Assembly (NCBI GenBank): GCA_050084985.1
Contig: JBITNC010000001.1
Location: 134,540,001 to 134,604,000 of the forward strand
Length of the DNA stretch: 64,000 bases
Source: Nageia nagi
Taxonomy: Eukaryota; Pinophyta
Direction: 5' to 3'
The position numbers were made by a program, and so were the translations under genes. The notes beneath the pieces are model-generated. The model had not been told where the DNA came from. It saw nothing but the letters and a program-made list of their open reading frames with translations, and searched no databases. Shown in pieces: positions 1 to 10,023 of the stretch (the stretch's first letter is position 1; each line of letters begins with the position of its first letter).

Positions 1-1325
1 CTACATATAAATAAAGAAATTTAAAAAACCATATAAATATTTACACTGCAATAGGAAAGGGAACTACACCTCCACAATATGTTACTCCTTTGATGTCTTT
101 TATATGGTGAAATGTTTTTCTACCTCTAAAATAAAGTTTATGAAATATCAAATGCAAGCATCCAACAGAAGTTTTAAAATATTCCAATGGTGGTGTTTTC
201 CAATGCAACCATAGACACATGCATGCATGCCACATCATAATGTCAGGTAAATCCATCGATGAATCATTATAATTAATATCCATCTATGAGAAGCCATACA
301 GAGTTAATGAGAAATGTGGAAAGCTATCCTCTGGCCAAATTCATTATGACCCTGGGCATTTATCATCTTTAAGTTGTATAGAGAATCGGTTGAAAAACTG
401 GTGGAACAAGCTAATATTGGTAATGGATGCTTGAATCTAGCTAAATTTGGTCCTAATTTGTCTAGCTTCATCAATTTTGTTGATTTGAGGTGTAAATGCC
501 TAAGATATATAGGAGAAACACCCAAATTATGTGGGTGAATTTGGCTGGAGGATAACCGCATCTATGAGAAATAGGTAAGTAGAAGTAGTTTTCAAATTAC
601 ATATGCGTGATCAACAATGGAATGTGTGAAATCCAAGTTCTTATTTACAATAGCAATTTAAGGAAAACCATCAAATCAACATCCTAAAATGATTCAAAGG
701 TCGACTTTCAACAAAATAAAATCTAAACCATTAATTCAAAATGTGGAGGCTCTTCCTAGGAAAGAAAATGCCTTCGATGTAATAATAAAATAAGAATAAG
801 TTATAAACTATCTTCTATTTGATTCTAAAATCTTATCCTGATTTGATGGGATTTTCCCTTAGCATGGTGGTTTCAAGTATTTATTTGAAATTGATTGCAA
901 TAAGATCTTAAATTACCTGCTTCACTGACTTCTCTAGTTTATGAATTATGAAAATAAAATAGTTTTTTATTTTATTTATAGTTTCTTGATGGCACATATT
1001 TCAAAGTAAAAATTTATTATTTATGAATGGTTTGTTATAAAGTGATGCTATGGATTGCTAATTTTAAAGCTTTTAAAACATTTAGTATAGAATACCATGT
1101 GTCGACGTATATGAAATAAATAAAAAAGATAATTCAAGAATGTCTAATATGGCTAATCAATTTAAAATACTTTAATATTTGATTAGAAAATCAAAGAAGC
1201 CCTCTTAGTTGGGCCAACTTTCGAGAGGTCCTTTGTCCTTAGGACTAAAAATAATTCAAGGTAACCCGTTTAGTATTTGCGGTAAAAGACTATTTAGTTA
1301 TAACAGTTTTAGAGGATGAGAAGAT
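1..1325. repeat. Segmental duplication, left copy (3' flank of UGT1)
   Basis: This non-coding block matches 49835-51245 along its length in the same order and orientation relative to the UGT, with many substitutions and small indels. Shared landmarks include the segment ending in ATTCCAATGG near 190 and 50015, and the GATGAGAAGATCTTAT end at 1315 and 51232. With the UGT and its immediate flank it forms one duplicated unit of about 4.4 kb. No gene was recognised; its short ORFs are not conserved between copies. Confidence 0.75.
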
Positions 1326-1329
1326 CTTA

Positions 1330-2230
1330 TTTTCATTACTCAAAATCAAAATTTTGCAAGTCTAAATGTGCTAGAAATCATCATTTTCACCTAATGGATG
1401 CCTCAAACTTTATTTTTGATGAATTTTGCACTTTTCCCTCTAAGTTAGGCTCCATTTTTCACTCTTGTGGATTTAGAAAAATTAAGGAAACTGTGCCTAG
1501 CTTTTAGGTGCTCAAAAATAGCTCAAATTCAAATTTTCCAAGACCTAGATGTGCTTAAAATCACCTTTTTGACCCAATAAACCCCTCAAACTTGTGTTTT
1601 GATCAAAATTTATTAATTTGTTTCATTCTAGGTGCTATTTTTGACTCCATTGAAATTCCATAGCCTTGAAAACCTACACCTAGCATTTAGGGTTCTCAAC
1701 AGTGCCCAAAATTGAAAATTTTGAGACCTAAATGTGCTTAAAATGATGTTTTCCTTGTTCCTAAGCATCTAAATTTGTTTTTCAACCAAAAAATGCTTCA
1801 TCTTGTCAATTTGGGCACCATTTTTCATGCCAATGGATTTGAAAAATTTAGAAACTTATGCCTAGGAATTTAGGTGTTTAAACTTGCTCTAAACCAAAAA
1901 TTTTAAGACCTAAAGTGCATTAAAACCATCATTCCCATCCATCTATGCATTTACATTTGACTTTCGATGCATTGCTACCATTTTATGATAATCTAGGTGC
2001 CAAAAATCATCATAGGCTTGGAAAATTGCACCTAGGATTTGACTGCCTTAGACTTGGTCAAAATCAAAAATTTCAAGTCTTAATTATGATAGAATTCATC
2101 TTATTTCTCCAATAATGCTCTTAGAATTGAATTTCGACATCATTTGCATTTATCTTTGAAAAACAAGCATCATTTTTCCCTCATTTGGATCTTTAATACC
2201 TTGGAAAAATGTGCTTAGTGCTAGGGGTAC
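1330..2230. repeat. Degenerate tandem repeat, five units of about 182 bp
   Basis: The phrase AAGACCTAAATGTGCTTAAAA or a close variant recurs near 1358, 1540, 1723, 1905 and 2074. Spacings are about 182, 183, 182 and 169 bases. Between anchors the order is also shared: a CTCAAACTT.TTTTTGAT stretch, then CCATTTTT.ACTC, then GGATTTAGAAAATT, then TGCCTAG.TTTAGG. Units differ by substitutions and short indels, so the array is old. It is absent from the partner duplication near 51.3-51.9 kb. Confidence 0.75.
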
Positions 2231-2770
2231 TCAAACTTGCATTTCTGATCCATTTCAGACTCAAAATGTACATTTCTAACCACTCCCAGTGTTTTCAAAC
2301 TCAAATGCAACCAAAATGCTCTTTTTGACACCTTTGAGCTCAAACTTTGCATTTTTGATGATTTTTGAGCTCAAATGATGCAAAAATGACCATTTCCACC
2401 CTTCCAAGCTCAAATTTATCACTTTTAATCATTTTTAGCTTTTCCAAACCCAAAATAATATTACCAATACGTTAATTATTAAATTAAATAAATTATTATG
2501 AAAATTTGCTAAATAAAATCCGCCTCAAGGTACCTAGAAAGTAACTAAACACTTTAGTTGAAATGGTTGTACAATACTTTAACAAAATAATAACTAAATA
2601 TTTAAAAAAATAAAATTTTAATAAATAAATAGAAAATCAATATAAATCACAAACAAAAATAAAAAACGCTACTATAAACTTCAAATACCTGAATTGCCAC
2701 CTCTTAACATTGCAAATTATAATCATAAACAACCTGAAACTAAGATTATCCCAAATAACTATTATAAAAT
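2230..2770. other. UGT1 3' flank, no gene seen
   Basis: 2250-2440 contains short variants of AGCTCAAA..ATGCAAAAATGACCATTT, possibly decayed relatives of the adjacent array. 2440-2770 is again homologous to 51925-52307 next to UGT3, so it belongs to the duplicated unit. It would include the 3' UTR of UGT1; no polyadenylation site could be fixed. Confidence 0.5.
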
Positions 2771-4332
2771 TTATAGCATTAATTCCTGACCTGTAGGACC
2801 GTAGTTTGTCCTTTGGCGCATATACTGGATGAATGCCTCCAAGTTCTGAAAGGAAGAACCTCCGGCCATCACCGCCTTACCTGCCGCCTCCTTCAATTTA
2901 CGGGAGGTGTTCCTGGCCTCCTTCCCTTCCTCACTTTGCATCAATCTTCTCACTGCACTCTCTATCTCCTCCCTCCTCACCAATCTCTCGTCCTCCACGT
3001 CCAAATCACTGAAATCCATACCAATCTTCCAAATATCTTTTGCAAATCTGCAGTTGAGAGATTGGTCGCCGAAATAAGGCCAACCCAACATTGGTACTCC
3101 CATGCTTATGCTCTCCAGCGTTGAATTCCATCCACTGTGAGTCAGAAATCCTCCCACAGAAGGGTGTGAAAGCACCTTCATCTGCGGTGCCCAACTCACA
3201 AACAGTGCTCGATCCTTAGTTCGTTGATTGAAATCCTCCTGCAAAGCAGCAGATTCTCCATGAGCCAGATCTGAACGGAGTACCCACAGGAAGGGCTGCC
3301 CGCTTGCTTCCAGCCCCAACGCCATTTCTTCCAACTGCTGTTGGGACTTGACCGCCAGACTGCCAAAGGAAACGTACACAACAGAACCCAGAGGGTGCGT
3401 GTCAAGCCACTTCAGACAGCTCTCGTCTTCCTCCCACATACTGCTTTGGACGGATTCATTTGTTCCTAGAAAGAAACCGGGCAGAAATACAGGACCTATG
3501 GCTACTGCTGGGCACCCGTTCACGGAAAGCGCCGCTGCGGCTTCTCTCCCTTCTAGTTCTTCAAAGGTGTTGATGAGGACATAGTCAACCCCTTTATTCG
3601 CCATTTCAGATTCATACAGAAGGCACTTGAATATGACTCCCGACGCGTGCTGTTCACGGAAGGAGGAATTTAAATCGATGGGCAATAAGGGTGGTATATT
3701 CCCCGGGAGACTCCTTATGACTCTATCCCTACATCTCCTCGCATCTGAAACCATAAGAATAATCAGTTGCTAACTTCCTATGTTTATGCGATGAAAAGGT
3801 GCCAAAGGAATAATATAGTACCTTTCACTGGAATGTGTCCCTCCAAAAGTAGCAAATGAGCGTATTTATGTGAGATGGAGAAGGCAGCGCAAACAGGCCA
3901 GAAGATAACCCGTGGCACTCCCATATTAATGGCCACGAAATGCGTACAAGACATGAAAGCGTCAGAGATGATACATGTGATGGGAGGAATGGTGCGTTCC
4001 TCCACAGCAGAGCGTAACTTACCTTCCAACGTGAAAGGCCCACAGTGCTGCAATGCTGCAAATAGTTCGTCCCAATTGTTGGTCCGACCGTGCGCAGCGG
4101 GCAAGCCGTCTGGAAAAGCCAAAAATCTGAAATTGGCACGTCGGGAAGCATGCTCTGCAGATCCAAAAATGAGTTTGTGGCTCCATTCGGTGTTGAGGAA
4201 GGTGATGCAATGGAATCCTCTGGTGAGAAGCAGCTCAGAGAAAGTGGTGAGAGCCTTGATGTGACCCTGCGCAGGAAACGGCACCACAACGGCATGCAGA
4301 GTATGGGTATGAATGTCTGGGTGGTTCGCCAT
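2771..4332 (-). CDS. UDP-glycosyltransferase, UGT85-like, copy 1 (two exons, intact)
   Basis: Exon 1 is 4332-3822 and exon 2 is 3744-2771, joined across a 77-nt GT-AG intron (donor AAAG/GTAC, acceptor TTTCAG/AT) that splits codon 171; the product is 494 aa. The start is the ATG opening MANHPDIHTH, because homology with the sister copies begins there. The fold is plant family-1 GT-B: the N-terminal acceptor domain has the likely catalytic His24 (PFPAQGHIKAL) and activating Asp124 (CIISDAF). The C-terminal donor domain has a full 44-residue PSPG box at 355-398, beginning WAPQ and ending GDQ. The final Gln and the Trp of HSGWNS favour UDP-glucose, by family knowledge. HSGWNS replaces the commoner HCGWNS. 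It should be a soluble cytosolic enzyme glucosylating a small lipophilic acceptor; the acceptor cannot be read from sequence. All splice sites, motifs and the frame are intact, making it the best candidate for a working gene here. Confidence 0.9.
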
Positions 4333-4407
4333 TGTTACTGTGGCGTCTCTTTGGTTATGATAAGCCTCACACGGACACCAAGTCTGGATAAGGATTTGAG
4401 GTCTTAT

Positions 4408-4415
4408 ATATTTAT
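4408..4415 (-). promoter_or_regulatory. TATA box of UGT copy 1
   Basis: TATAAATA on the minus strand lies about 76 bases upstream of the UGT1 ATG, which would leave a 5' UTR of roughly 45 nt. A TATAAA-type box occurs at a similar distance upstream of copy 2 and of the truncated copy near 32.7 kb, so it looks like the family promoter. No transcript data were available. Confidence 0.5.
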
Positions 4416-4444
4416 AGGTACATAGCCAACAAAACATTGGCTAA

Positions 4445-4540
4445 ATAGCTTGTTCAGACGATCAGTTACTAAATAATAGAGCTTGAGAGACCAACTTGAT
4501 CAGTGCAATAATAGTTCGTTTACCTTTATTGTTTAATTAC
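4445..4540. other. Upstream flank shared among UGT copies
   Basis: Sequence such as AATAATAGAGCTT matches the DNA upstream of UGT3 near 54000. Related phrases (CATAGCCAACAA, or TAACCAACAATTCC) occur upstream of copies 2 and 3 and of the 32.7-kb stub. This marks a common duplicated promoter region. No gene is visible. Confidence 0.45.
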
Positions 4541-4800
4541 GCCCAAGGCGTTTAATTTCCAAAAAACAGCCTTCGCTTAGAAGATCTACGGTTGGACGTC
4601 TCTCGCACGCGAACGACGCTTTATCGAATGCGAGTCGTCGATTTTACGACTTCAGAAAGGAACCCCTGTAATATACAACGGATGCCACGTATTCTCGCTG
4701 GAGTCACGTATGAGGCGTGGCAATTTTATACCGCTCCCACCGATAAATCTCTACACCCCCCGATCTCCCTTCATGTTCTAAATGATGGATTTGAATCGCC
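4540..4800. promoter_or_regulatory. CpG-rich upstream region with ACGT cores
   Basis: This stretch holds about twenty CpG dinucleotides in 200 bases, whereas surrounding DNA has almost none. It contains three ACGT cores: GACGTC at 4595-4600 and CACGT at 4686-4690 and 4705-4709. ACGT cores bind bZIP or bHLH factors in plants. It lies 210-470 bases upstream of UGT1. It may be distal promoter, or the remnant of another low-methylation gene end. No matching block was seen upstream of UGT3. Confidence 0.4.
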
Positions 4801-5109
4801 GAAGTGAATAACATAATATACATAGAAGGGAATATCGATAAACAGAGGAAACAGAATGATTAATATATTCTGGAGCTGAAGTTGCCTGATTTTATCAAGT
4901 GAATATAAGTGTAGCATTTTATATAAATTTCCATTTGTGCTTACGAACGTTAGAGTTTAGAATAAAATGTATAGTATTTAAAATATATTTTCCTGCCCTT
5001 GTACAGAACATCATAGGTGCACATATTATGAGAAGGAAGACAAGAGACAAGTTATTTTAAACCCGTAAGGTGGTTGTTATTTTTATGTGCGTAGAATCAA
5101 ATTTGCATT

Positions 5110-5114
5110 CATTG
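5110..5114. repeat. Left target-site duplication (CATTG) of copia element 1
   Basis: CATTG here directly precedes the left LTR, and the same five bases follow the right LTR at 10019-10023. Five-base duplications are typical of Ty1/copia insertion. Confidence 0.85.
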
Positions 5115-5536
5115 TGGTAAGATTTGAAGCTTTAGTTAATTATTTGTTTTGATTTGTTTAGATTGTAAGAGATTGCACTTAGAACTAAATAAGGGTACAA
5201 ATAGTGGATTTTTATTGGGATTGATTATCTCCACTGATATCTCATGCATTTTGAGATTAGATTATTATGGGTTGTAGGAACAAATGAGAGACTTGTGTGT
5301 GAGGTTACATTGTATTCCATAGAGGAAGTTTGTAGCTGTTTTGCTGTAGAAGGATTCCTTTAGAGGATAATACAAAGAGGACTAGATAATTCTATGGAGA
5401 CGTAGTCCACTCTGGCTGAACCTCGATATATGTTGTGTTTACTCATTTGTGTGTTGGTTTTTGTCTTAAATGCTTTGGAATTCTTTCTGTAATTTTGCTC
5501 AAAATTATTTTCTATTATTAATCTATTAACCCAACA
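5115..5536 (+). repeat. 5' LTR of copia element 1
   Basis: It begins TGGTAAGATTTG and ends CCAACA, giving the TG..CA ends of an LTR. It aligns throughout with 9580-10018, for example ATCTCATGCATTTTGAGATTAG and GAGACTTGTGTGTGAGGTT. The distal part includes a GGAGACGTAGTCC..TGAACCTC stretch typical of plant copia R-U5 regions. Confidence 0.88.
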
Positions 5537-5538
5537 AT

Positions 5539-5550
5539 TGGTATCAAAGC
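5539..5550 (+). other. Primer-binding site, initiator Met tRNA type
   Basis: TGGTATCAAAGC starts two bases after the LTR end. It matches the complement of the plant initiator-methionine tRNA 3' end (TGGTATCAGAGC) at all but one position, the usual copia primer. Confidence 0.8.
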
Positions 5551-5602
5551 ATTTTTTTGTTGGGTCCTTAGAAACAGGGAGGATAAGTTTCGAGTGGGAG
5601 TA

Positions 5603-6420
5603 ATGGCAGAGGATTCAAAGTTCCAAGTAGACAAGTTCAATGGCCAGAACTTTGCATTGTGAAAAATGCAAATTGAAGATTATTTATTACTAAAAGATTT
5701 GTATCTTCCTTTGGGTGGAAAAATAAAGCAACCGTCTGGTATGACAGATGAGGCCTAGGAGCTGCTAGACAGAAAGGCCTTGGGGACAATACACTTGTGC
5801 TTAAGAAGCTACGTGGCTTTCAACATCTCAAAGGAGAAAACAACAAAAGATGTAATGGATGTCCTTACCATGTTGTATGAAAAACTTTTTGCATCCAATA
5901 AAACTTTCTTGATGAAAAAGGTATTCAATATGTAAATGAATGAAGGTGAGTTCGTGCAGGATCATCTTATTAATTTTAATGAGGTAACAAACCAATTATG
6001 CTCTGTTAAAATTGAATTTGATGATGAGGTCATAGCTCTGCTTATTTTATGCTCTTTGTCAGATAGCTAGAATAGTCTAATTATGGCAGTTAGTAATTTT
6101 GCATCTAGTTCTAATAAACTAGTATTTGATGATGTTGTTGGAGTAATTCTGAATGAGCATATGCGAAAAAAATCTTCAAGTGAATCAATTTCATTAGTTG
6201 CATTAACAATGGAGAACAAAATGAGAGGGGTAGAAGTCCAAGCAAAGGAAGATCAAATTCAAAAGGGAAAAGCAATGCAAAGTGTTGGTACTGTAATAAG
6301 AAAGGGCACACAAAAAAGGAGTGTTGGAAAAGGAAAAATGTTGAACAAAGGGATGAAGAGAGTCAAGGTAATCATTAAGAAAATATTGCAGGTGAAATTC
6401 CAAAGAATGCCTTAATTTTA
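5603..6420 (+). pseudogene. Copia element 1 gag, dead
   Basis: The frame opens with ATGGCAGAGGATTC (MAEDSKFQVDKFNG) and reads as a copia gag with stops at 5660-5662 (TGA), 5756-5758 (TAG) and 6068-6070 (TAG). Each sits where relatives have Trp (ALWKM, EAWEL, DSWNS). A further stop falls after FNM near 5934. Conserved gag wording such as KLFASNKTFLMKK and VSNFASSSNKLVFDDVV follows. The zinc-knuckle region is frameshifted. It would have made the nucleocapsid protein of the element. Confidence 0.75.
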
Positions 6421-6824
6421 TCATTATATAATAATAGTAATTGTTAGGTAATAAAATCTGAAGCCTCTTATCATGCTACATCTCATTGTGAATATTTTTT
6501 TGAGAATGTCGAAGGTGATTATGGATAGTTGCTATTGGGAGATGACCATTCGTGTAGGATTGTTGGCATGGGCAAAATCAAAATAAAGTTATCAAGTGGA
6601 AATCAATTGATGTTAAATGATGTTCGATAAATTCCTGAACTCGAGAAATTTAGTTTCAACCAACAAACTTGACAAAGAAGGATATTTCACTGGATTCGAA
6701 GACCATTCCTTGAACATCATCAAAGGATCATTAATGGTAGCTAAGGGTAATATGATTGGTACTTTATATATACTTGCTAACACTTCTATTTGTACAATGA
6801 ATTTAATGGCTACATGAGAGAATG

Positions 6825-7740
6825 TTGAGTTATGGCATTATAGATTGGGCCACATGAGTGAAAAGAGAATGGAGACTTTTTATTCAAGAAAGTTGCTACC
6901 AAAGCTTAAAGAAGTTGATTTAGGATTTTGTAAGAATTGTGTCTACGGTAAGTAGAAAAGGATGAGATTTTTGAAAATTAGAAAGAGCAAGAAAAAAGAA
7001 AAGTTGGAGTTGGTGCACAGTGATGTGTAGAGACTAGCCCAAGTAACATCTCTTAATGGTTATAATTATTATGTTACCTTTATTGATGATGCTACTTGTA
7101 AGACATGGATTTATTGCATAAGGAACAAATATGATATTTTTGATACATTTCAGAAATGGAAAGCATTAGTTGAAAATGAAAATGGAAATAAGGTAAAGTG
7201 TTTGAAATTAGATAATGGTGGTGAGTACTGTTCAAATGAGTTTGATAATTATTGCTCTTTAAATGGTATAAGGATTAAGGTTATACTCAAAACACCTTAA
7301 GAGAATGGGGTTTCTAAGAGGGTGAATATGATAATCCTTGAGCATGCTAGATGCCTTAAATTGCATGCAGGTTTACCATTATTCCTTTGGGCATATTGTA
7401 TTGACATTGCAATTTACTTGATAAACAAAGGGTCATCAAGTGCATTGGATGGAGGCATTCCAGAGGAGCTATGGAGTGGTAATACTTGTAATTATTCTTT
7501 CTTGAGAGTTCTTGGTTGTGAAGCTTTTGCCCACATAGATAAAGAAAATAGAAATAAGTTAAATGAAAAATTTCAAAAATGTTATTTCATTGGTTATGGA
7601 GTTGATGGATTGGGTTACATGTTATGAGATAGTATTAACTATAGAATCATCAAAAGCAGGGATGTTGTATTTAATAAAAATAATTTGTATAAAGATAGAA
7701 ATTTGCAAGTCAAATAAGAAGAAAAATTAGAAACCATTGA
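6825..7740 (+). pseudogene. Copia element 1 integrase, dead
   Basis: The HHCC zinc finger is visible as LWHYRLGHMSEK followed by FCKNCV near 6830-6950. The DDE core follows: the first Asp in VHSDV, the second in LDNGGEYCS near 7210, and the Glu in ENGVSKRVN near 7302. Stops interrupt at 7028-7030 (DV[W]RLA, TAG) and before ENGV (CAA to TAA), and TGG to TGA at 7625-7627 breaks the GYRLWD motif. Unlike element 2 it keeps the second catalytic Asp. The product would have been a chromosomal integrase; it cannot be made intact. Confidence 0.8.
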
Positions 7741-7974
7741 GTTTGATGTGGATACAAATATGTTTAAATTGCATGAAGTTGTCTAGGAATAAGAGCCACA
7801 AACTCTAAAATAAGATGATCAACAACAATAGCAACAAGTACATCCATCTCTTGTAGGTGTTGTTAGAAAATCTACTAGGACAAATGTCAACAAGGGTAAG
7901 TAAGTTACCAGAACATTATCATCTTGCACTTCATTATATATTATATATTGATGCTGGTGGGCCAGAATGCTTGG

Positions 7975-8700
7975 ATGAAGCTTTATAGATGAGTACCAGC
8001 AAGAAGTGGGAGTTGGCAATGAATGAGAAAATGGAGTCTCTTCTTCATAACCAAACTTGGAACTTGGTTGAGCTACTTGCAAGAAAAAGGGCACTACACA
8101 ACAAATGTGTGTACATGATCAAAGAAGAGGTGGATGGAAGTAAGAGGTATAAGGCTAGAATTGTAGTAAAAGGTTTTGCCCAAAAGAAAGGTATTGATTA
8201 TGATGAGATTTTCTCACTAGTCATTAAAATGACATCTATAAGGACTATTTTAAATTTAGTTCCTACTGAAAATTTGTATTTGGAACAACTTGATGTAAAA
8301 ATAGCTTTCTTTCATGGTGATTTGGAGGAGGAAATTTACATGCAACAACCAGAAGGTTATGAGGTAAAAGGTAAGGAAAATCTTGTTTGTAAATTGAAGA
8401 AGAGTCTATATGGCTCAACTAGGCACTAAGGAAGTGGTACAAGAGGTTTGATGGCTTTATGAAGGAAAATGATTTTAGTAGATGTCAATCAGATCATCAT
8501 GTTTATTTTAGGAAGAATAGTGATGGTGATTTTATTATTTTATTATTGTATGTAGATGACATGCTTGTTGCAGGGTCTAACCCGCAGAACATTAATACTA
8601 TGAAAAAGAAATTAGAAAACACATTTTCCATGAAGGATTTGGGAGTTGGAAAAAAATCCTTGGAATGAAAATAATAAGAAACAGGAAAAATAATTTGCTA
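7975..8700 (+). pseudogene. Copia element 1 reverse transcriptase, dead
   Basis: The RT domain starts after a Gln-to-stop change in DEAL[Q]MSTSKKWELAM. It includes RYKARIVVKGFAQKKGIDYDE, EQLDVKIAFFHGDLEEEIYM and the catalytic box LLLYVDDMLVAGSN near 8540-8580 with both aspartates present. A frameshift near 8415, within the region relatives show as YGLKQAPRQWY, splits the domain, and another lies near 8650. The active-site motif is better kept than in element 2, but the frame is broken. Confidence 0.8.
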
Positions 8701-8839
8701 AAGCTATCACAAGAAGACTATGTTGAGAAGATGTTGTAGAGATTTAGCATAGTTAATGCAAAACCAGTAAGCACACCATTAGAAAAGCATTTTAAGCTGA
8801 GCAAGAATTTATGTCCAAAAACACATGATGAAAAGAACT

Positions 8840-9510
8840 ATATGGAAAGGGTTCCCTATGTTTCTCTAATGGGAAGCTTGATGTATGCAATGATTTGCAC
8901 AAGATTAGACATACCCCAAGCAGTGGGAGTTGTTAGCAGGTTCATAAACAATCTAGGAAAGGAGAATTGGCAAGTTGTCAACTGTATATTTAGGTATTTG
9001 AGGGGCACTTCTATATATTATTTAAATTTAGGAGATAGTAATGTAAGTTTGTAAGGTTTTTTATACTCTAATATGGTAGGAGATCTTGATGGAGGAAGGA
9101 CCACAACAAGGTATGTTTTCATAGTAGGTGGTGGAGCATTGAGTTGGATTTCAAAACTCCAACCAATAATGGCTCTTTCAACAACAAAAGTTGAGCACAT
9201 TGCAATAACATAAGGAAGCAAGGAGATGATATGGTTGCAAGGGCTTTTGGAAGTGTTGGGGAGAAAGTAATATGATAATACATTATGGAGTGATAGCTAG
9301 ACTGCTATCCACCTAGCAAAGAACTCAACCTTCCATTCTAGAACCAAACACATTCAACTGAGATACCACTTCATTTGTTCTATATTGGAAGATGGATATT
9401 TGAATCTTGGGAAGATTCATAATTCTAAGAATGCTGCAGACATTTTAACTAAAGTTATCTCAAAGGAGAAGTTGACCATTTGCTCTACTTTGATTAGTAT
9501 TAATGTTTAG
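8840..9510 (+). pseudogene. Copia element 1 RNase H, dead
   Basis: Readable pieces include GSLMYAMICTRLDIPQAVGV, DLDGGRTTTRYVF, ALSTTKVEHIAIT and HLAKNSTFHSRTKHI, the usual end of a copia polyprotein. Stops occur near 9052 (Q to stop), 9210 and 9300. The frame runs out just before the purine-rich tract at 9571. Confidence 0.75.
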
Positions 9511-9570
9511 ATCAATGGTATGAATATCCAGTCCTAGGTTATAGGGTTGTTGCAGCATCTCAGTATCCAT

Positions 9571-9579
9571 GTGGGAGAT
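9571..9579 (+). other. Polypurine tract of copia element 1
   Basis: GTGGGAGAT lies immediately before the 3' LTR, where plus-strand DNA synthesis primes. GTGGGAGATTG at the LTR junction is common in plant copia elements. Confidence 0.7.
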
Positions 9580-10018
9580 TGATAAGATTTGGAGTCTAAG
9601 TTAACTATTTGTTCTAATTAGGGAACTAAAATTAGATGGATGATAATTTGTTTAGATTGCAAGAGAACTAAATAGGGGAAAAATACTAGATCTTGATTGA
9701 GATTGATTATCTCCACAGATATCTCATGCATTTTGAGATTAGCTTATTTTGGGTTGTAGGAATAGATGAGAGACTTGTGTGTGAGGTTCCATTGTATTTC
9801 ATAGAGAAAGTTTGCAGCTATTTTGTTGTAGGAGGATCCCTTTGGAGGATAATACAAAGAGGACTGGATAATTCTGTGAGGACGTAGCCCACTCTAGGTG
9901 AACCTCAATATATGATGTGTCTACTCATTTATGTGTTGGTTTTTGTTTTGAATGCTTTAGAATTCTTTCTGTAATTTTGCTCAAAATTATTTTCTATTAT
10001 TAATCTATTAACCCAACA
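9580..10018 (+). repeat. 3' LTR of copia element 1
   Basis: It begins TGATAAGATTTGG and ends CCAACA, and aligns with the 5' LTR throughout. The start is fixed by the purine tract and the end by the CATTG target duplication. Confidence 0.88.
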
Positions 10019-10023
10019 CATTG
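10019..10023. repeat. Right target-site duplication (CATTG)
   Basis: It is identical to 5110-5114 and abuts the terminal CA of the 3' LTR, fixing the boundary of the insertion. Confidence 0.85.

Larger units (their letters stand above)
5115..10018 (+). mobile_element. Ty1/copia LTR retrotransposon 1, structurally complete but inactive
   Basis: The element has two LTRs (5115-5536 and 9580-10018), a primer-binding site just inside the left LTR, a purine-rich tract before the right LTR and matching CATTG target duplications. The internal order is gag, protease region, integrase, reverse transcriptase, RNase H, which defines copia; motif style suggests the Tork/Tnt1 lineage. All coding parts carry stops or frameshifts, many as Trp to stop or Gln to stop changes. 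The LTRs differ at many positions and by 17 bases in length, so the insertion is not recent. It sits about 780 bases upstream of the UGT1 start codon, in the opposite orientation. Confidence 0.92.

Noticed and set aside
304-561. Minus-strand 85-codon frame in the duplicated flank
   Set aside because: The partner copy near 50300 breaks the frame and does not conserve the protein, so there is no sign of coding constraint.
3006-3405. Short minus-strand frames inside UGT1 exon 2
   Set aside because: They are other-phase shadows of the glycosyltransferase frame and recur identically in copies 2 and 3.
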